64,000 nucleotides of DNA from Nepenthes gracilis (lineage: Eukaryota; Streptophyta; Magnoliopsida; Caryophyllales; Nepenthaceae). Below are positions 14,401-26,620 of this stretch, in pieces (positions within the stretch are counted from its first letter, which is position 1; every line of letters begins with the position of its first letter). Both the position numbers and the translations under genes were made by a program. The notes under the pieces were generated by a model. That model saw only the letters and a program-made list of their open reading frames with translations, was not told the origin of the DNA and searched no databases. The stretch covers positions 7,753,041 through 7,817,040 of the forward strand of contig BSYO01000038.1 of the NCBI GenBank assembly GCA_033239525.1, in the 5' to 3' direction.

Positions 14401-17400
14401 CAATGATGCCTGTCCTACCACCCAAAGTAAACTTGAATGTCCAAGCTATAGGCTATGCTTTATAAATATTCCAGTAACTTGTGATCCCTTTTGGGATAGA
14501 ATGATCTTTATGACCATAGATCTATAACATATTCTTCTAAGTCGCTAAGAAAATTTCTACTGTATGTTATCACTTGCATCTAACCACCCCAAGAATCAGC
14601 ACTTACCAACTCTTGGAGAAATTTTGAGAAAAAATACTTTAGTCAATTGTTTCACTGTCTTAAGTGTACATCTTTGTCGGTGGCTTATGCCAATACACAT
14701 CTGTAACATGTTACAACTTAAAAGCCTAAACCGCCTACCAGTGGTGACCCAATTATTGTAGAATTGCCTATTGAAATGATCCTCCATTGTACGGGACAGC
14801 TCATCTGCAAATAGAAGAAATAAAGGAAACTGGGTCATCTGATGTGCTAACTTCTATCATATTGCCAAAGGAGAGGAATCAAGTTATGAGATAGCAGACA
14901 AATCCTTCAAACACAGTGGTAACGGTGCTCATTCAAGGAGGAGAAATGGTTAATCTGAAAAGTACAGATTGTTGAGCAATGAAGAAAATTGAATTGACCA
15001 AATGCTCAGCTGAGAGTCTGAAATCGCTGAAGCAAAGCAAACAAGATCTAATCCTGCTTGAAAGTCAGATCCAATGACAGAACGATGCACGTAAATATAT
15101 GCAGATCATTAACATCCCCAAATCTCAACAAAATAGTGACTTACCAGGGAAATTCTTAAAGAAAAGTAAATCTCTTCAATGGAACAGCAGCCACAGAGAA
15201 TTCAAGTCCAAGCAAGCATAGGAAATTGTGGAGAATAGCTCTAGGAAAAGGTAGACAGACAAAAGGGATAAAACTGTGAAAATTTTGGATCTAAATTTAG
15301 CTTCAAATACTTGTGAAGGAACTAAATAATGGAAATAGGGGTAATGTCTATCTCAGAGAATTCAACAGGTTAAATTAAACAAGATCCATCGTGACCCTCT
15401 AAACAATGAAGAGATAAGAGTTGTTCAAGCAAAATAGAGCAGCTGAATTCCAATCAATGGAGCACAAATTTCAAGTCTGAAATTTTGATTGCTGAAATTT
15501 AAGTGTGTCTACTTAAGACAGCTGAAACTGCAGCAGATATGACAGAAGAGGTGCTGAAAATTTTAAAAGAAAATTTTTAAGAGGTATGAAATTCATAGCA
15601 CATGACATAATAATCATCATTGAACCTGAATAGGGAAAAAAATGACACTTCACTCACTCAATGATGTGAAGATGTTGGCTTATACTAAACATGCTCTGAT
15701 TTTTTTAATTTGGATGAAATTTGAGAAGGTTTTTTCTTTCATTTGTCAAATTAAACAGTAAAAATGAACTTCAGTTCCACAACATGTTAGATAAAGGACG
15801 GGCCTAGGTTTTATAAAGGTTGGTCATACTTCCTGGCCAAATTATATACAGCCACTGACGGCTGTGTCCTGAAGGTGAATTGTGGCGAGTATATGAGAAT
15901 GGTTTTTTTGTTGCGAAATTGTGGCTGAAGCCTTCAGATGTGAAATTGCATTACCAGGCTCCGTTATGATTTCTGTAAGCAAGGGAGTATGGTAGGCAGA
16001 CCTTTATCACATGATTAGTTGACAACTTATTTAGAAATAAAGCATCCTATGCGAAATACAGACAGAAATTGATGTGAAAATAAGAAAAAAAATGTGATTG
16101 AATTTAGGGTCTCGTGCCCAGAAAATAGAGCATGATTGGAAACCTGTTCAATAGTATCATAATTATCGACATCAACAAAATCTAAGCACCCTAAGTGGGA
16201 TCAACTATTAAACCCTTCAGTCATTCTGTTAACATTAGTACATTATTTGAGAATAAATTTAATATTCTTCTTAATTACCTCACTCCAAGTTTTCTTAGAT
16301 CTATTTTCTCCTTTCGGATTACGTCTAACTTCTCTCAAATCACTTTTTTCTTATTGGCACATTTTTGGCAAGTGTTTGAAATGCTCATATCACTTAATCA
16401 TCTTATCATCTTTCTTCTATAATTACAACATTTCATTGACAAAGGATGTGAGCATTACTCAGTTTATCTTTCAAAGTGACCGAAAACAACCATCTTACAC
16501 ATCATCTCTGCAATGTTTGCTTTTCAAAAATTTAAATCATTCAATAATCTAAATCACAAAATACAGCAGACCTAACAACTATCCAAATGAAGTTCTTCAA
16601 ATTGTAAGGGTATCTTTGATGACAATGCACTCCCAATGTATTTCTCCATGTTAACCAACATGAATTAATTCCATGTGTCACATCATCATGTATCTCTTCA
16701 TTTTCTTAAACTACATATACAACAAAAAAAAACTTGCTATTTTTTATTGGAGGACTATTCAGTGCTAAAAACATAAATAAATTTGCTATTGCTAATAAAT
16801 TTGATTCTCTCATTTAGAATACCGAAAAAAGTAACATGATTGGGTTCAATATTGCTAACGTGCAGGGGATTGCTGATGGGGTATATTCTGTCAATGAGGT
16901 AATAAAAGGGGATCAGAGTGGGTTGCATTTTGCTAATCCATCTAAAAAAAAGGTCAGTTGATGACAGCATGAGTGCATTTCATGACAATAAATTCCACAG
17001 GTTCAAACAGTAGATATAATTTCTCTACTATATAGGATAAGTTTGTATACATTTGATCATCCAATAACCCCAGAATGTGAGAGCTTTAGGCATTGGGCGC
17101 TCATTTAGCATACCTTCCAAGGACATGTAACCCTTGAGGGGAGTCCTATTGGGATACCCCGGAATAAAAATATGCACACAACCGGTACAATAGAAACAAA
17201 CCCCTAAATTCCCTGTCAATCGTTGGTTATTAAATACCGTGAAAGCACAATAAACAAAATCACGCAATCAAATATACACATGTTGCATGGTAATATTTAA
17301 CGTGAAAAATCCTTATCGGCTAAGAAAAAATTACTAGACAATCAATAAAGAAATCCACTAATAATGTTCAGTCAATAAATAAAACCCCTTCAAAATCCCT

Positions 17401-20400
17401 TTAATACAACCTAAGTGAGTCATCGGTTTAATACAATCCCAGCCCACTAGAGAAAATACATTAAAAAACGAGCAATCAAACAGTAATACGTTTTAGAAAC
17501 AAAACTAGAGCAACATAACCCAGCATAACGAAGAATAAAACTCAAATAAAACTTCAATCAGATGCCAAACTCCTTCCTTCTTTCTCTTTTCTCTCTTAAC
17601 TCTCTTCTTGTGGTGCTCATTTATGTTAAAAGTGATTTCGGATGTACCCTAAAATCAAAACAGGCCTTTTATATCTTATGTGACCGCTTAAGTGACTAGC
17701 TTGTGGCCATCTCGCGGTCACCTCTAGGAAAACCTCCAAATCCTGGTGGTTAAGTGGCCAGCTCATGGCCCTTTCGCGTTATCCCTCCAAAAATCCATCT
17801 AGACTTGGTGCCTAAATAGCTAGCTCATATCCCTTTTGCGGTGTACTACTATAATCCTTCCAAACCTGGCACTCAAGTGCCCATCTCACAGACAGTATCG
17901 CTTAAGTGAATCTTGCACGACCATCTTGATGACCCAGCCATTAAATGTGGGACTTATAGAATAGTGACCCAAAACCCAATAAATTTTCCCTCATGACCTT
18001 GTGGGGGACCCTTCGCCATTTCAATAACTGTCATCTCTTTCTCTCCAGCAACTTCCCCTCCAAGGGGATCTCAATGTTGGCCTTCTTAAATTTAAATAAC
18101 AACTTCTTTCACTCCATCAAACTTGAAGTATTGCCACTCCCCTTTAGCTTCTTCTCTACGGTAGTGTCGCTCCTTCTTGCACTCCTCCTATCACCTTGAC
18201 AAAGTCTCCCATTGGTCATCTTGGCATTATCATTGGCAACCAAAGATTCCATCAAATACTAACTCGATCGCTTGCTTTCCCTTGCCATTATCGAGGTGCC
18301 TTTGTGACCTTCCAATGGCTTTTTCTAAATGTCGGTCAAAAGCCCTCATCCTTAAATCTTTCGGTTGAAATACAATTCAACCTCACGTCTAGAGCATGTC
18401 ACATGCTTGCCAATACAAGCTTCATCCTATTATTTGTCTGTAAGTTAACGTTCTCAATGTCCACTACCCTCAAGCACCCACCTCGCAGCCAACTCGCAAA
18501 TAGTATTGTTCAAGTAAATCTTGCACAATCCTTCAGATGACCCATTCATTAAATGTGAGACTTATAAAATAGTGACCCAAAATCCAACAAATTTTCCCTC
18601 ATGACCTTGTGGAGGACCCTTCGCCATTCCAATAACCGTCATTGCTTTCTCTTTGGCAACTTCCCCTCTAAGGGGATCTCAATGTTGGCCTTCTTAAATT
18701 TAAATGACAACCTCTTTTGCTCCATCAAATTCAAAGTATTGCCACTCCCCTTCAGCTTATTCTCCACAGTAGCGTCACTCCTTCTTGCACTCCTCCTATC
18801 ACCTTAACCAAGTCTCCCATTGGTCATCGTAGCATTATCTTTGGCAACCAAAGATTCCATTAAGTATTGAGTCAATCGCTTGCTTTCTCTCGCCACTATC
18901 GAGGTGCCTTTGTGACCTTCCAATGGCTTTTTTCTAAATGTCGAGAAAAAACCCTCATCATTAAATTTTTCAGTTGAAATCTAATTTAACCTCACATCCC
19001 GAGCATATCACACTCTAGTTAATAGAAGCTTTGTCCTGTTGTTTGTTTGTAAGTTAACGTTCTCGATGCCCACTACCCTTGACGAGTCATCGTTATCCAT
19101 TTTCAATACCTAATAGCCCTTGAGTGTATAGAAGGTGAAAAGGGACTTCCACAATGTCGCATTGTGCAAGAATCCACTGTCCATCACCCAACTCATATCG
19201 TGGCCTGTGAAGCTCCGTGTCTTTCCTGCGTGGATGACTGGAAGGTCTCCGTTGGTAATGATAAAAGTCCAATTATTGCAATCATGATCTTTCCTCTCTT
19301 GGCACTCTCTATCACTTTCCTCCTACTTGCTCTTAAAGCAATCTCAATTCATGTGGCCCTTCTTGTCATGAGGAAAGCATTAGATATCCTTAAACTTGGA
19401 CCAGTTGTTGCTTTGCTCCAATTTGTTGCATTGCTCCATCGATCTCTCATGCCTTCAACTACTATTGCACACTTCCCTTCGAAACATCATCACTTCCCTT
19501 CCACCTAAATTTATTCATAAGTAATGAAACAATGACCTCATCATGATTGAGTGTATTATTCCTGAATAGTATCGTCAAGGCAATATAATCGCACAAGGCC
19601 GGCAACGAAGCCAACAATACCAATGCATTGTCTTTATTCTTAATCTTCTCATCAATCATCGACATTTGTATTTAAATTCGATTAAACTCATCCAAATAAT
19701 TTTCAAATCTTCCCCCTTCAAACAACTAGAGGCCATATAATAACTTTTTCACATGCAACATCAATGTCAGGGACTTGGATTATACTAGCCCTAAAGTTTC
19801 ATTCAAACTTCCACTAGCTTCAATAAACCTATCACTTCTTAAAAAGTATTATTTACGAGATATAACTTAATTGTATAATTTGTAAAATCCCTCATATCTT
19901 GCCACTCATTATCCTTCATCCTCTTCGACTTGTTTTCCTTCTTCTTTAGTACTTTAACTGTTCCTTCACAGGTTAATACATTCCTTACTCTTTCTTATCA
20001 AAGAAACAAATTGTTTTATTTGTCAAATTTTTTAATGTAGAACGGCAAGCCCTTAAATGCCAATGCTATTAAATTGTAGTTTCAAAATCTAAAAAAGCTT
20101 ACTCTCTAATATCACTTGTTAGGATTCATCGAGCTTAAAAATATGCACAGAGACGGCACAGAGGAAACAAATCCCCAAATCCCCCATCAATTGTTGGCCA
20201 ATAAACACCATGAAAATACAATGAATAAAATCACGCAACCGAATACACATAAATTATAAGATAATATTTAACGTGGAAAACCCTTTTCAAATAAAAGAAA
20301 AACTACAAAACAATCTCCAAAAAAAATCAATTACAATAGTGTTCGGTTATAAATATGATCCCATCTAAAATCTTTTCACTATAACATGAGTAAATAACTG

Positions 20401-22785
20401 GTTCAACACAATCCCAACACAACTAGCAAGTAACCCATTAGAGAAGATACACCTAGAAAAATTAGTAACCAAGTGGTAATATATTCTAGAAATAAGATTA
20501 GAGCAACTTCCCCGACCTTGGCAAAAAATAAAACTCGAATCAAATCTCAATTAGATACCAAACATTTTCCTCCTCTCTCTTTTCTCTCTTCTTTGTACGC
20601 CACTCCTTTGTGCTGTAAATGATTTCGGATGTGCCTAAAATCATAACATAACTATTTATATCCAGCGTGGCTGCTTAAGCTGCTAGCTCACGGCCATCTT
20701 GTGGAGATCACAGGAAAAACCTCAAAGTCCTGACACTTAAGCAGTCAGCTCGCGACTCTCTCATGGCAAGCTCATAAACAATACCCAGGCACCCATCTCG
20801 TGGCTAGCTCATAAACAATGCCACTGAAGTGAATATTATACAACCCTTCAGCTGAGCCGTCCATTGAGTACGAGACTCATAAGATAGTGACTCAAAACAC
20901 AACAAATCCGGTTGAACCCATCTAATGGCTAGCTCGTAAGACAGTCTTGTATTCATGCTGCCAATGATAATAAGAGTAGACTGAATCTATGGGCTAATAT
21001 AGTTACCTGTGCCACAACTTTAAATTAGCAACTATGGTTGTGCCTTGGAAATATTGTCCTATGGGAAGTGCAGACATGTTTGCTGTGACGATTGCTGACT
21101 TTTACGCATCATACGGTTTTTCCATATGTTGGTGAGGCATCCCTCATTTTTGAACATTGTAAACACTATTTTTCTATTGCAGATGACTTGGTTCTACTTA
21201 GCAGAGGAGATTTATATTGCTTCAGCTGTTCATCCAATGATTCAGTCACCTCTTAAAAGTTCTGGAATGCAGGTTAAAATATCCGAGTGTCTATGTTAGT
21301 GAAGAGGGCAGAGCTGCTATTCTATATATTGTGGATTCTCTTGAGAGTAAAATATTAAGCAAATATATTGGTAGATAGATTGCTAGAGATAGTCACGTTT
21401 TGGTGGATATGGCTTACAAGAATAGTCTTGGACTACTAAACTACTTCCTTTAGCATGAAGATTACAACTGGTTAAAGCAATTCTGTTCCCTCAAATATCC
21501 TGATCAACTGTTCTGCATTTCTTTTCTTCAAGGGAAACAGAGCTGGATAGGTTGAAGATATAGCGCATCGCTTGAAATGGTCTTTGTAAACACTATGACA
21601 AGGAAGAATGTGATTTAGCAAACAATGTCTTCAATTGAACTGGTTTATCTACTCAGTCTGTGTCCTTTGAAAAAGCTAATGATGAGAGACAGCATTGAAC
21701 ATAACAGGTAGGGAGTTCATTCTCCACAAGTTTTCACCCAAACATATAAACACATATTCAGAGACAGAGACCAAAATAACCTTTAAGTAAAACCAAAAGT
21801 TAGACTGGAGATAAGGTCAAGAGGAAGGCACATTTAGCCACCACAATGGACAGCATATGTGTGGAAACGAAACTCTGTACGTTTCAAGGATAAAGCAAAC
21901 AGACAAGGCCTATAATGCAGCTTATAAACTGAACTATAACTACCATATTTGTTTGTCTTTAGATTTCTAATATCATGGGCATGAATGGGAATATAACAAC
22001 ACATTTCTGTCCTCTTCAGGACGTAATGCAATTTTCCTACTTCAAAATAATGTCAGTCTCCAACATAAAACAATTTATGATCTGATTTGATACAATTCGA
22101 TCAGTTACAATGTGTAAATTACAGAACAATAGATTAGACGTTGTTTGACCATCCAAGCAAGAATTGCATTATTATAATGCCGTGATCACATTCTTCTACT
22201 ACTACTTTGCTAGGTTACGACAATGTTATGTAGGATTCCAAACACATCAACGGGAAAGAGAATGACGATACCACCGAATTTTACATATCCAGAATTTTAG
22301 CATTTCACAAGGAAAAAAATTCTGATTTTGATCCGCAAATATTTTTATAAACAACAATTCTATTTTTTATCAGCAAATCCGGTAAAATTATGTCGTAATT
22401 TACCAATAATAATCAAGTAAATGACCAGACATCCAAGGCTGGTAATCATGACACAGATTTGAAGAGCAAGGGACCCAAATCGTCCAAATGATTCAGCCAT
22501 CAAGCCAGAATATGTAGTTGACTCGCCCGAATGCGTATACCTCAGGAGAAACTCCCCTGAAATGTCCCCCAGGAAAGCAACAATCATGATGATTACCAGC
22601 GCTGGAATGATGCCTAAGACCTTGAAAGTCGCCGGGATCGACATGATTCCAGCACCAATCATGGTCGTCGATATATTGAACACCGCGCTAGAGAGCGATG
22701 CACCTTTAGGACCTGGATCCACTGGAGACTGAATCTCCGGCAGGAGAGGACTCACCGCTTCTTCATCCCTTTTGCCCCACTTCAT
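11467..22785 (-). CDS. AVT6: AVT6-type amino acid transporter, copy A (intact, five exons)
   Basis: Proton-coupled amino acid transporter of the AAAP/SLC38-like family, AVT6 group, which in Arabidopsis acts on vacuolar and other endomembranes to release amino acids to the cytosol. Exons in transcript order are 22785-22404, 13322-13170, 12868-12665, 12432-11967 and 11575-11467. All introns start GT and end AG, phases join, and the sum is 1314 nt (437 residues plus stop), close to the usual family length. I chose the ATG at 22785 because the family motif SPLLP follows within 13 residues; an upstream in-frame GTG is not a start. Motifs include IGAGIMSIPATFKVLG in TM1, GDVLTGN across the first junction, LQEWFGFHWW, FFGYLLFGDS and PDVWYCFQFLGST. 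About 11 membrane segments are expected. Intron 1 is 9.1 kb and full of transposons. A family threonine in the TM5-6 region (AFTYQ in copy B) is glycine here. By memory it is closer to AVT6C/D than to AVT6A. Confidence 0.88.
13323..17146 (-). other. AVT6 copy A intron 1, distal part without recognised element
   Basis: Intronic DNA shared with copy B. Short open frames here (13434-13643 and 14596-14838, minus) are not conserved as protein between the two copies and are treated as noncoding. The 14143/14144 boundary and the site near 14974 are the empty sites of two insertions present in copy B. Confidence 0.6.
17147..17981 (-). repeat. 3' LTR of the intronic gag-only element
   Basis: Starts TATTGGGATACC (decayed from TGTTG, as seen at 56562) and ends CCCAATA, followed by the complement of a purine tract (aattttccctcatgacc). 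Matches 20117-20904 and, in copy B, 56562-57411. Confidence 0.7.
17874..19079. repeat. Tandem duplication of about 600 bp inside the gag-only element
   Basis: Unit one is 17874-18470 and unit two is 18471-19079. Each unit contains the end of the LTR, the purine tract (aattttccctcatgacctt at about 17981 and 18589) and about 490 bp of internal sequence. An extra partial LTR end at 18471-18589 therefore sits inside the element. This fits unequal exchange within the element rather than a new insertion. Confidence 0.8.
19170..20090 (-). pseudogene. Copia-type gag and protease remnant
   Basis: Minus-strand frames align with the better preserved gag at 52451-53263. The clearest block is at 19665-19462 (MSMIDEKIKNKDNALVLLAS and LLMNKFRWKG), matching the equivalent gag segment of the second element. 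A degraded CCHC knuckle (CFPHDKKGHMN.DC) is at about 19,340-19,385. It is followed by a protease-like WVMDSG at about 19,200, the aspartic protease active-site triplet of copia elements. Several stops and frameshifts make it non-functional. No integrase or RT follows. Confidence 0.7.
20117..20904 (-). repeat. 5' LTR of the intronic gag-only element
   Basis: Starts TGTTAGGATTCATC and ends AAAACACAACA on the plus strand. Immediately to its left, on the minus strand, is AGTGATATTAGAG, a decayed primer-binding site resembling TGGTATCAGAG of initiator methionine tRNA. This sets the element's direction as minus. Confidence 0.7.
20990..21670 (+). pseudogene. LINE reverse transcriptase relic in AVT6 intron 1
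   Basis: Plus-strand reading gives the LINE RT catalytic block ADDLVLLSRGD at about 21,180-21,215. Downstream are eroded pieces of the RT thumb region, including a stretch like SAFLFFKGN near 21,520 that corresponds to the FLWKG motif of plant LINEs. Stops and frameshifts are frequent. It runs opposite to the transporter gene. Confidence 0.6.
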
Positions 22786-23282
22786 CGTTGCTTCTTGAGG
22801 AGCTCTTTTACTGCCTTCTGTGAAAGCTTCTCCCTCCACAACAAAAATATAGAAGTTAGTTACCAGTTAGGCCCTTGTCAATCGTTCGTATAAACAAAAG
22901 AAATGATAGAAATAGCAATTTCCCAATTTGTTTCGATTAAATACAAAAAAAGTTGATGATGAGAGCCGTCACTGCACTTGATATTATCCAAAACGCTAGG
23001 AAAGGTATTAAATAGGCAATAAAAAATACGATAAATCACATCAGCAGCATCAATCTGCGATTAAGAAAAAGAGAGATAATTCAAGATATCACTCAGAAAA
23101 ACCCCCATTCGGATATTGAATTTCAGAGAAAAAACGAAATGCTCTCAGAATTATTTCACAATTCAGTAAATCCTGGGGGAAAAAAAATATTTTAAGGAAG
23201 TTGAAATTTCGCACGCATGAATGACGATGAATGATGGAGGAGAACTTGTTTTATTCGTGCTAATATTAATTTCATGGCAAAT
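22786..23282 (-). promoter_or_regulatory. Upstream region of AVT6 copy A
   Basis: About 500 bp between the inferred start codon and the first unit of the satellite array. It should contain the 5' leader and core promoter of the transporter. I can point to no unambiguous TATA box, so this is assigned by position only. Confidence 0.4.
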
Positions 23283-26200
23283 CGCCATTCTCATCCAACT
23301 TTAATGGTTTGATTGGCATTCAAATTATCTAGTAAAATTATATTGATATAAATTTATATCAAATAAAGTGAAACTAAACTTAAATAAAAATATATAATTT
23401 TCTTTAATTAGTTTAATATTAAAAAATTATATAATATTATATACAAATTAAATAAGGTCGATCTCATTGATTAAATACGGAACCAACAAATTATAAACTT
23501 ATAAAGAATTGTCATACAATTGGGTTGCCCAACATAGAAAAAAATTGAATTGAGAGTTTGATCACCTGAACAACTTGATGATCGACCGAATGGTTGGATA
23601 GCTATAAGCACAAATGCTCGCCATTCTCATCCAACTTTAATGGTTTGATTGGCATTCAAATTATCTAGTAAAATTATATTGATATAAATTTATATCAAAT
23701 AAAGTGAAACTAAACTTAAATAAAAATATATAATATTTCTTTAATTAGTTTAATATTAAAAAATCATATAATATTATATACAAATTAAATAAGGTCGATC
23801 TCATTGATTAAATACGGGCCAATAAATTATAAACTTATAAAGAATTGTCATATAATTGGGTTGCCCAACATAGAAAAAAATTGAATTGAGAGTTTGATCA
23901 ATTTGAACAACTTGATGATCGACCGAATGGTTGGATAGCTATAAGCACAAATGCTCGCCATTCTCATCCAACTTTAATGGTTTGATTGGCATTCAAATTA
24001 TCTAGTAAAATTATATTGATATAAATTTATATCAAATAAAGTGAAACTAAACTTAAATAAAAATATATAATTTTCTTTAATTAGTTTAATATTAAAAAAT
24101 TATATAATATTATATACAAATTAAATAAAGGTCGATCCTGAGCGATTAAATACTAACCAACAAATTATAAACTTATAAAGAATTGTCATACAATTGGGTT
24201 GCCCAACATAGAAAAAAATTGAATTGAGAGTTTGATCAGCTGAACAACTTGATGATCGAATGGTTGGATAGCTATAAGCACAAATGCTATTCTCATCCAA
24301 CTTTAATGGTTTGATTGGCATTCAAATTATCTAGTAAAATTATATTGATATAAATTTATATCAAATAAAGTGAAACTAAACTTAAATAAAAATATATAAT
24401 TTTCTTTAATTAGTTTAATATTAAAAAAATCATATAATATTATATACAAATTAAATAAGGTTGATCTCACAATTAAATACGGAACCAATAAATTATAAAC
24501 TTATAAAGAATTGTCATATAATTGGGTTGCCCAACATAGAAAAAAATTGAATTGAGAGTTTGATAAGATGATCGACAAATAGCTATAAGCACAAATGCTC
24601 GCCATTCTCATCCAACTTTAATGGTTTGATTGGCATTCAAATTATCTAGTAAAATTATATTGATATAAATTTATATCAAATAAAGTGAAACTAAACTTAA
24701 ATAAAAATATATAATTTTCTTTAATTAGTTTAATATTAAAAAAATTATATAATATTATATACAAATTAAATAAGGTCGATCTCGATTAAATACTAACCAA
24801 CAAATTATAAACTTATAAAGAATTGTCATACAATTGGGTTGCCCAACATAGAAAAAAATTGAATTGAGAGTTTGATCACCGAACAACTTGATGATCGACC
24901 GAATGGTTGGATAGCTATAAGCACAAATGCTCGCCATTCTCATCCAACTTTAATGGTTTGATTGGCATTCAAATTATCTAGTAAAATTATATTGATATAA
25001 ATTTATATCAAATAAAGTGAAACTAAACTTAAATAAAAATATATAATTTTCTTTAATTAGTTTAATATTAAAAAATCATATAATATTATATACAAATTAA
25101 ATAAGGTCGATCTGATTAAATACGGAACCAATAAATTATAAACTTATAAAGAATTGTCATATAATTGGGTTGCCCAACATAGAAAAAAATTGAATTGAGA
25201 GTTTGATCAATTTGAACAACTTGATGATCGACCCGAATGGTTGGATAGCTATAAGCACAAATGCTCGCCATTCTCATCCAACTTTAATGGTTTGATTGGC
25301 ATTCAAATTATCTAGTAAAATTATATTGATATAAATTTATATCAAATAAAGTGAAACTAAACTTAAATAAAAATATATAATTTTCTTTAATTAGTTTAAT
25401 ATTAAAAAAATTATATAATATTATATACAAATTAAATAAGGTCGATCTGGCTTGATTAAATACGGAACCAACAAATTATAAACTTATAAAGAATTGTCAT
25501 ACAATTGGGTTGCCCAACATAGAAAAAAAATTGAATTGAGAGTTTGATCAGCTGAACAACTTGATGATCGACCGAATGGTTGGATAGCTATAAGCACAAA
25601 TGCTCGCCATTCTCATCCAACTTTAATGGTTTGATTGGCATTCAAATTATCTAGTAAAATTATATTGATATAAATTTATATCAAATAAAGTGAAACTAAA
25701 CTTAAATAAAAATATATAATTTTCTTTAATTAGTTTAATATTAAAAAAATCATATAATATTATATACAAATTAAATAAGGTCGATCTGGCTTGATTAAAT
25801 ACGGAACCAATAAATTATAAACTTATAAAGAATTGTCATATAATTGGGTTGCCCAACATAGAAAAAAAATTGAATTGAGAGTTTGATCAGCTGAACAACT
25901 TGATGATCGACCGAATGGTTGGATAGCTATAAGCACAAATGCTCGCCATTCTCATCCAACTTTAATGGTTTGATTGGCATTCAAATTATCTAGTAAAATT
26001 ATATTGATATAAATTTATATCAAATAAAGTGAAACTAAACTTAAATAAAAATATATAATTTTCTTTAATTAGTTTAATATTAAAAAATTATATAATATTA
26101 TATACAAATTAAATAAGGTCGATCTCATTGATTAAATACGGAACCAACAAATTATAAACTTATAAAGAATTGTCATACAATTGGGTTGCCCAACATAGAA

Positions 26201-26620
26201 AAAAAATTGAATTGAGAGTTTGATCAGCTGAACAACTTGATGATCGACCGAATGGTTGGATAGCTTTAAGCACAAATGCTCGCCATTCTCATCCAACTTT
26301 AATGGTTTGATTGGCATTCAAATTATCTAGTAAAATTATATTGATATAAATTTATATCAAATAAAGTGAAACTAAACTTAAATAAAAATATATAATTTTC
26401 TTTAATTAGTTTAATATTAAAAAAATTATATAATATTATATACAAATTAAATAAGGTCGATCTGGCTTGATTAAATACGGAACCAACAAATTATAAACTT
26501 ATAAAGAATTGTCATACAATTGGGTTGCCCAACATAGAAAAAAAATTGAATTGAGAGTTTGATCAGCTGAACAACTTGATGATCGACCGAATGGTTGGAT
26601 AGCTATAAGCACAAATGCTC
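23283..26620. repeat. Tandem satellite array, ten units of about 335 bp
   Basis: Units begin (at CGCCATTCTCATCC) at 23283, 23619, 23956, about 24285, 24600, 24932, 25266, 25605, 25944 and 26281, with the last ending at 26620. Spacings run from about 315 to 340 bp. Units are very AT-rich and highly similar. Three linked sites split them into two types in the order ABABABABAA. Type A reads aattatataat, accaacaaatt and catacaattg; type B reads aatcatataat, ccaataaatt and catataattg. Length variation sits almost entirely at two points, just after GGTCGATCT and just after GTTTGATCA. The units encode nothing conserved. Confidence 0.97.

Larger units (their letters stand above)
10760..18404. repeat. 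Segmental duplication, copy A
   Basis: This segment matches 44345-57832 in direct orientation once three insertions are removed from the second copy. The matching blocks are 10760-14143 with 44345-47751, 14144-14974 with 49758-50621, and 14975-18404 with 54397-57832. It covers exons 2-5 of AVT6 and a large part of intron 1, including the left part of the gag-only element at 17147. The left edge is approximate. The right edge is unknown because copy B is cut by the Tekay element at 57833. Confidence 0.85.
17147..20904 (-). mobile_element. Non-autonomous gag-only copia-type LTR element in AVT6 intron 1
   Basis: Two LTRs (17147-17981 and 20117-20904) flank about 2.1 kb of internal DNA. The internal part encodes a degraded gag plus a protease remnant and has no integrase, RT or RNase H, so the element depended on an autonomous partner. 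Possible target duplication AGTCC at 17142-17146 and AATCC at 20905-20909, four of five matching. A 0.6 kb tandem duplication lies inside (17874-19079). The left end also occurs at the same place in copy B (56562), so the insertion predates the duplication. The layout matches the class described in plants as TR-GAG elements. Confidence 0.75.

Noticed and set aside
14739..14804. Exon-like 66-bp segment on the minus strand in AVT6 intron 1, bounded by AG and GT, starting with ATG
   Set aside because: In copy B the same segment has a TGA and the GT has become GC, and AVT6 exon 1 joins exon 2 in phase without it. Probably chance splice-like borders.
24121..26317. Small frames of about 60 codons recurring in the satellite units
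   Set aside because: They repeat because the units repeat, differ in frame and length, and have no domain.
23283..26620. CRISPR-like direct repeats
   Set aside because: Units are 335 bp without unique spacers, in plant DNA; this is a satellite.
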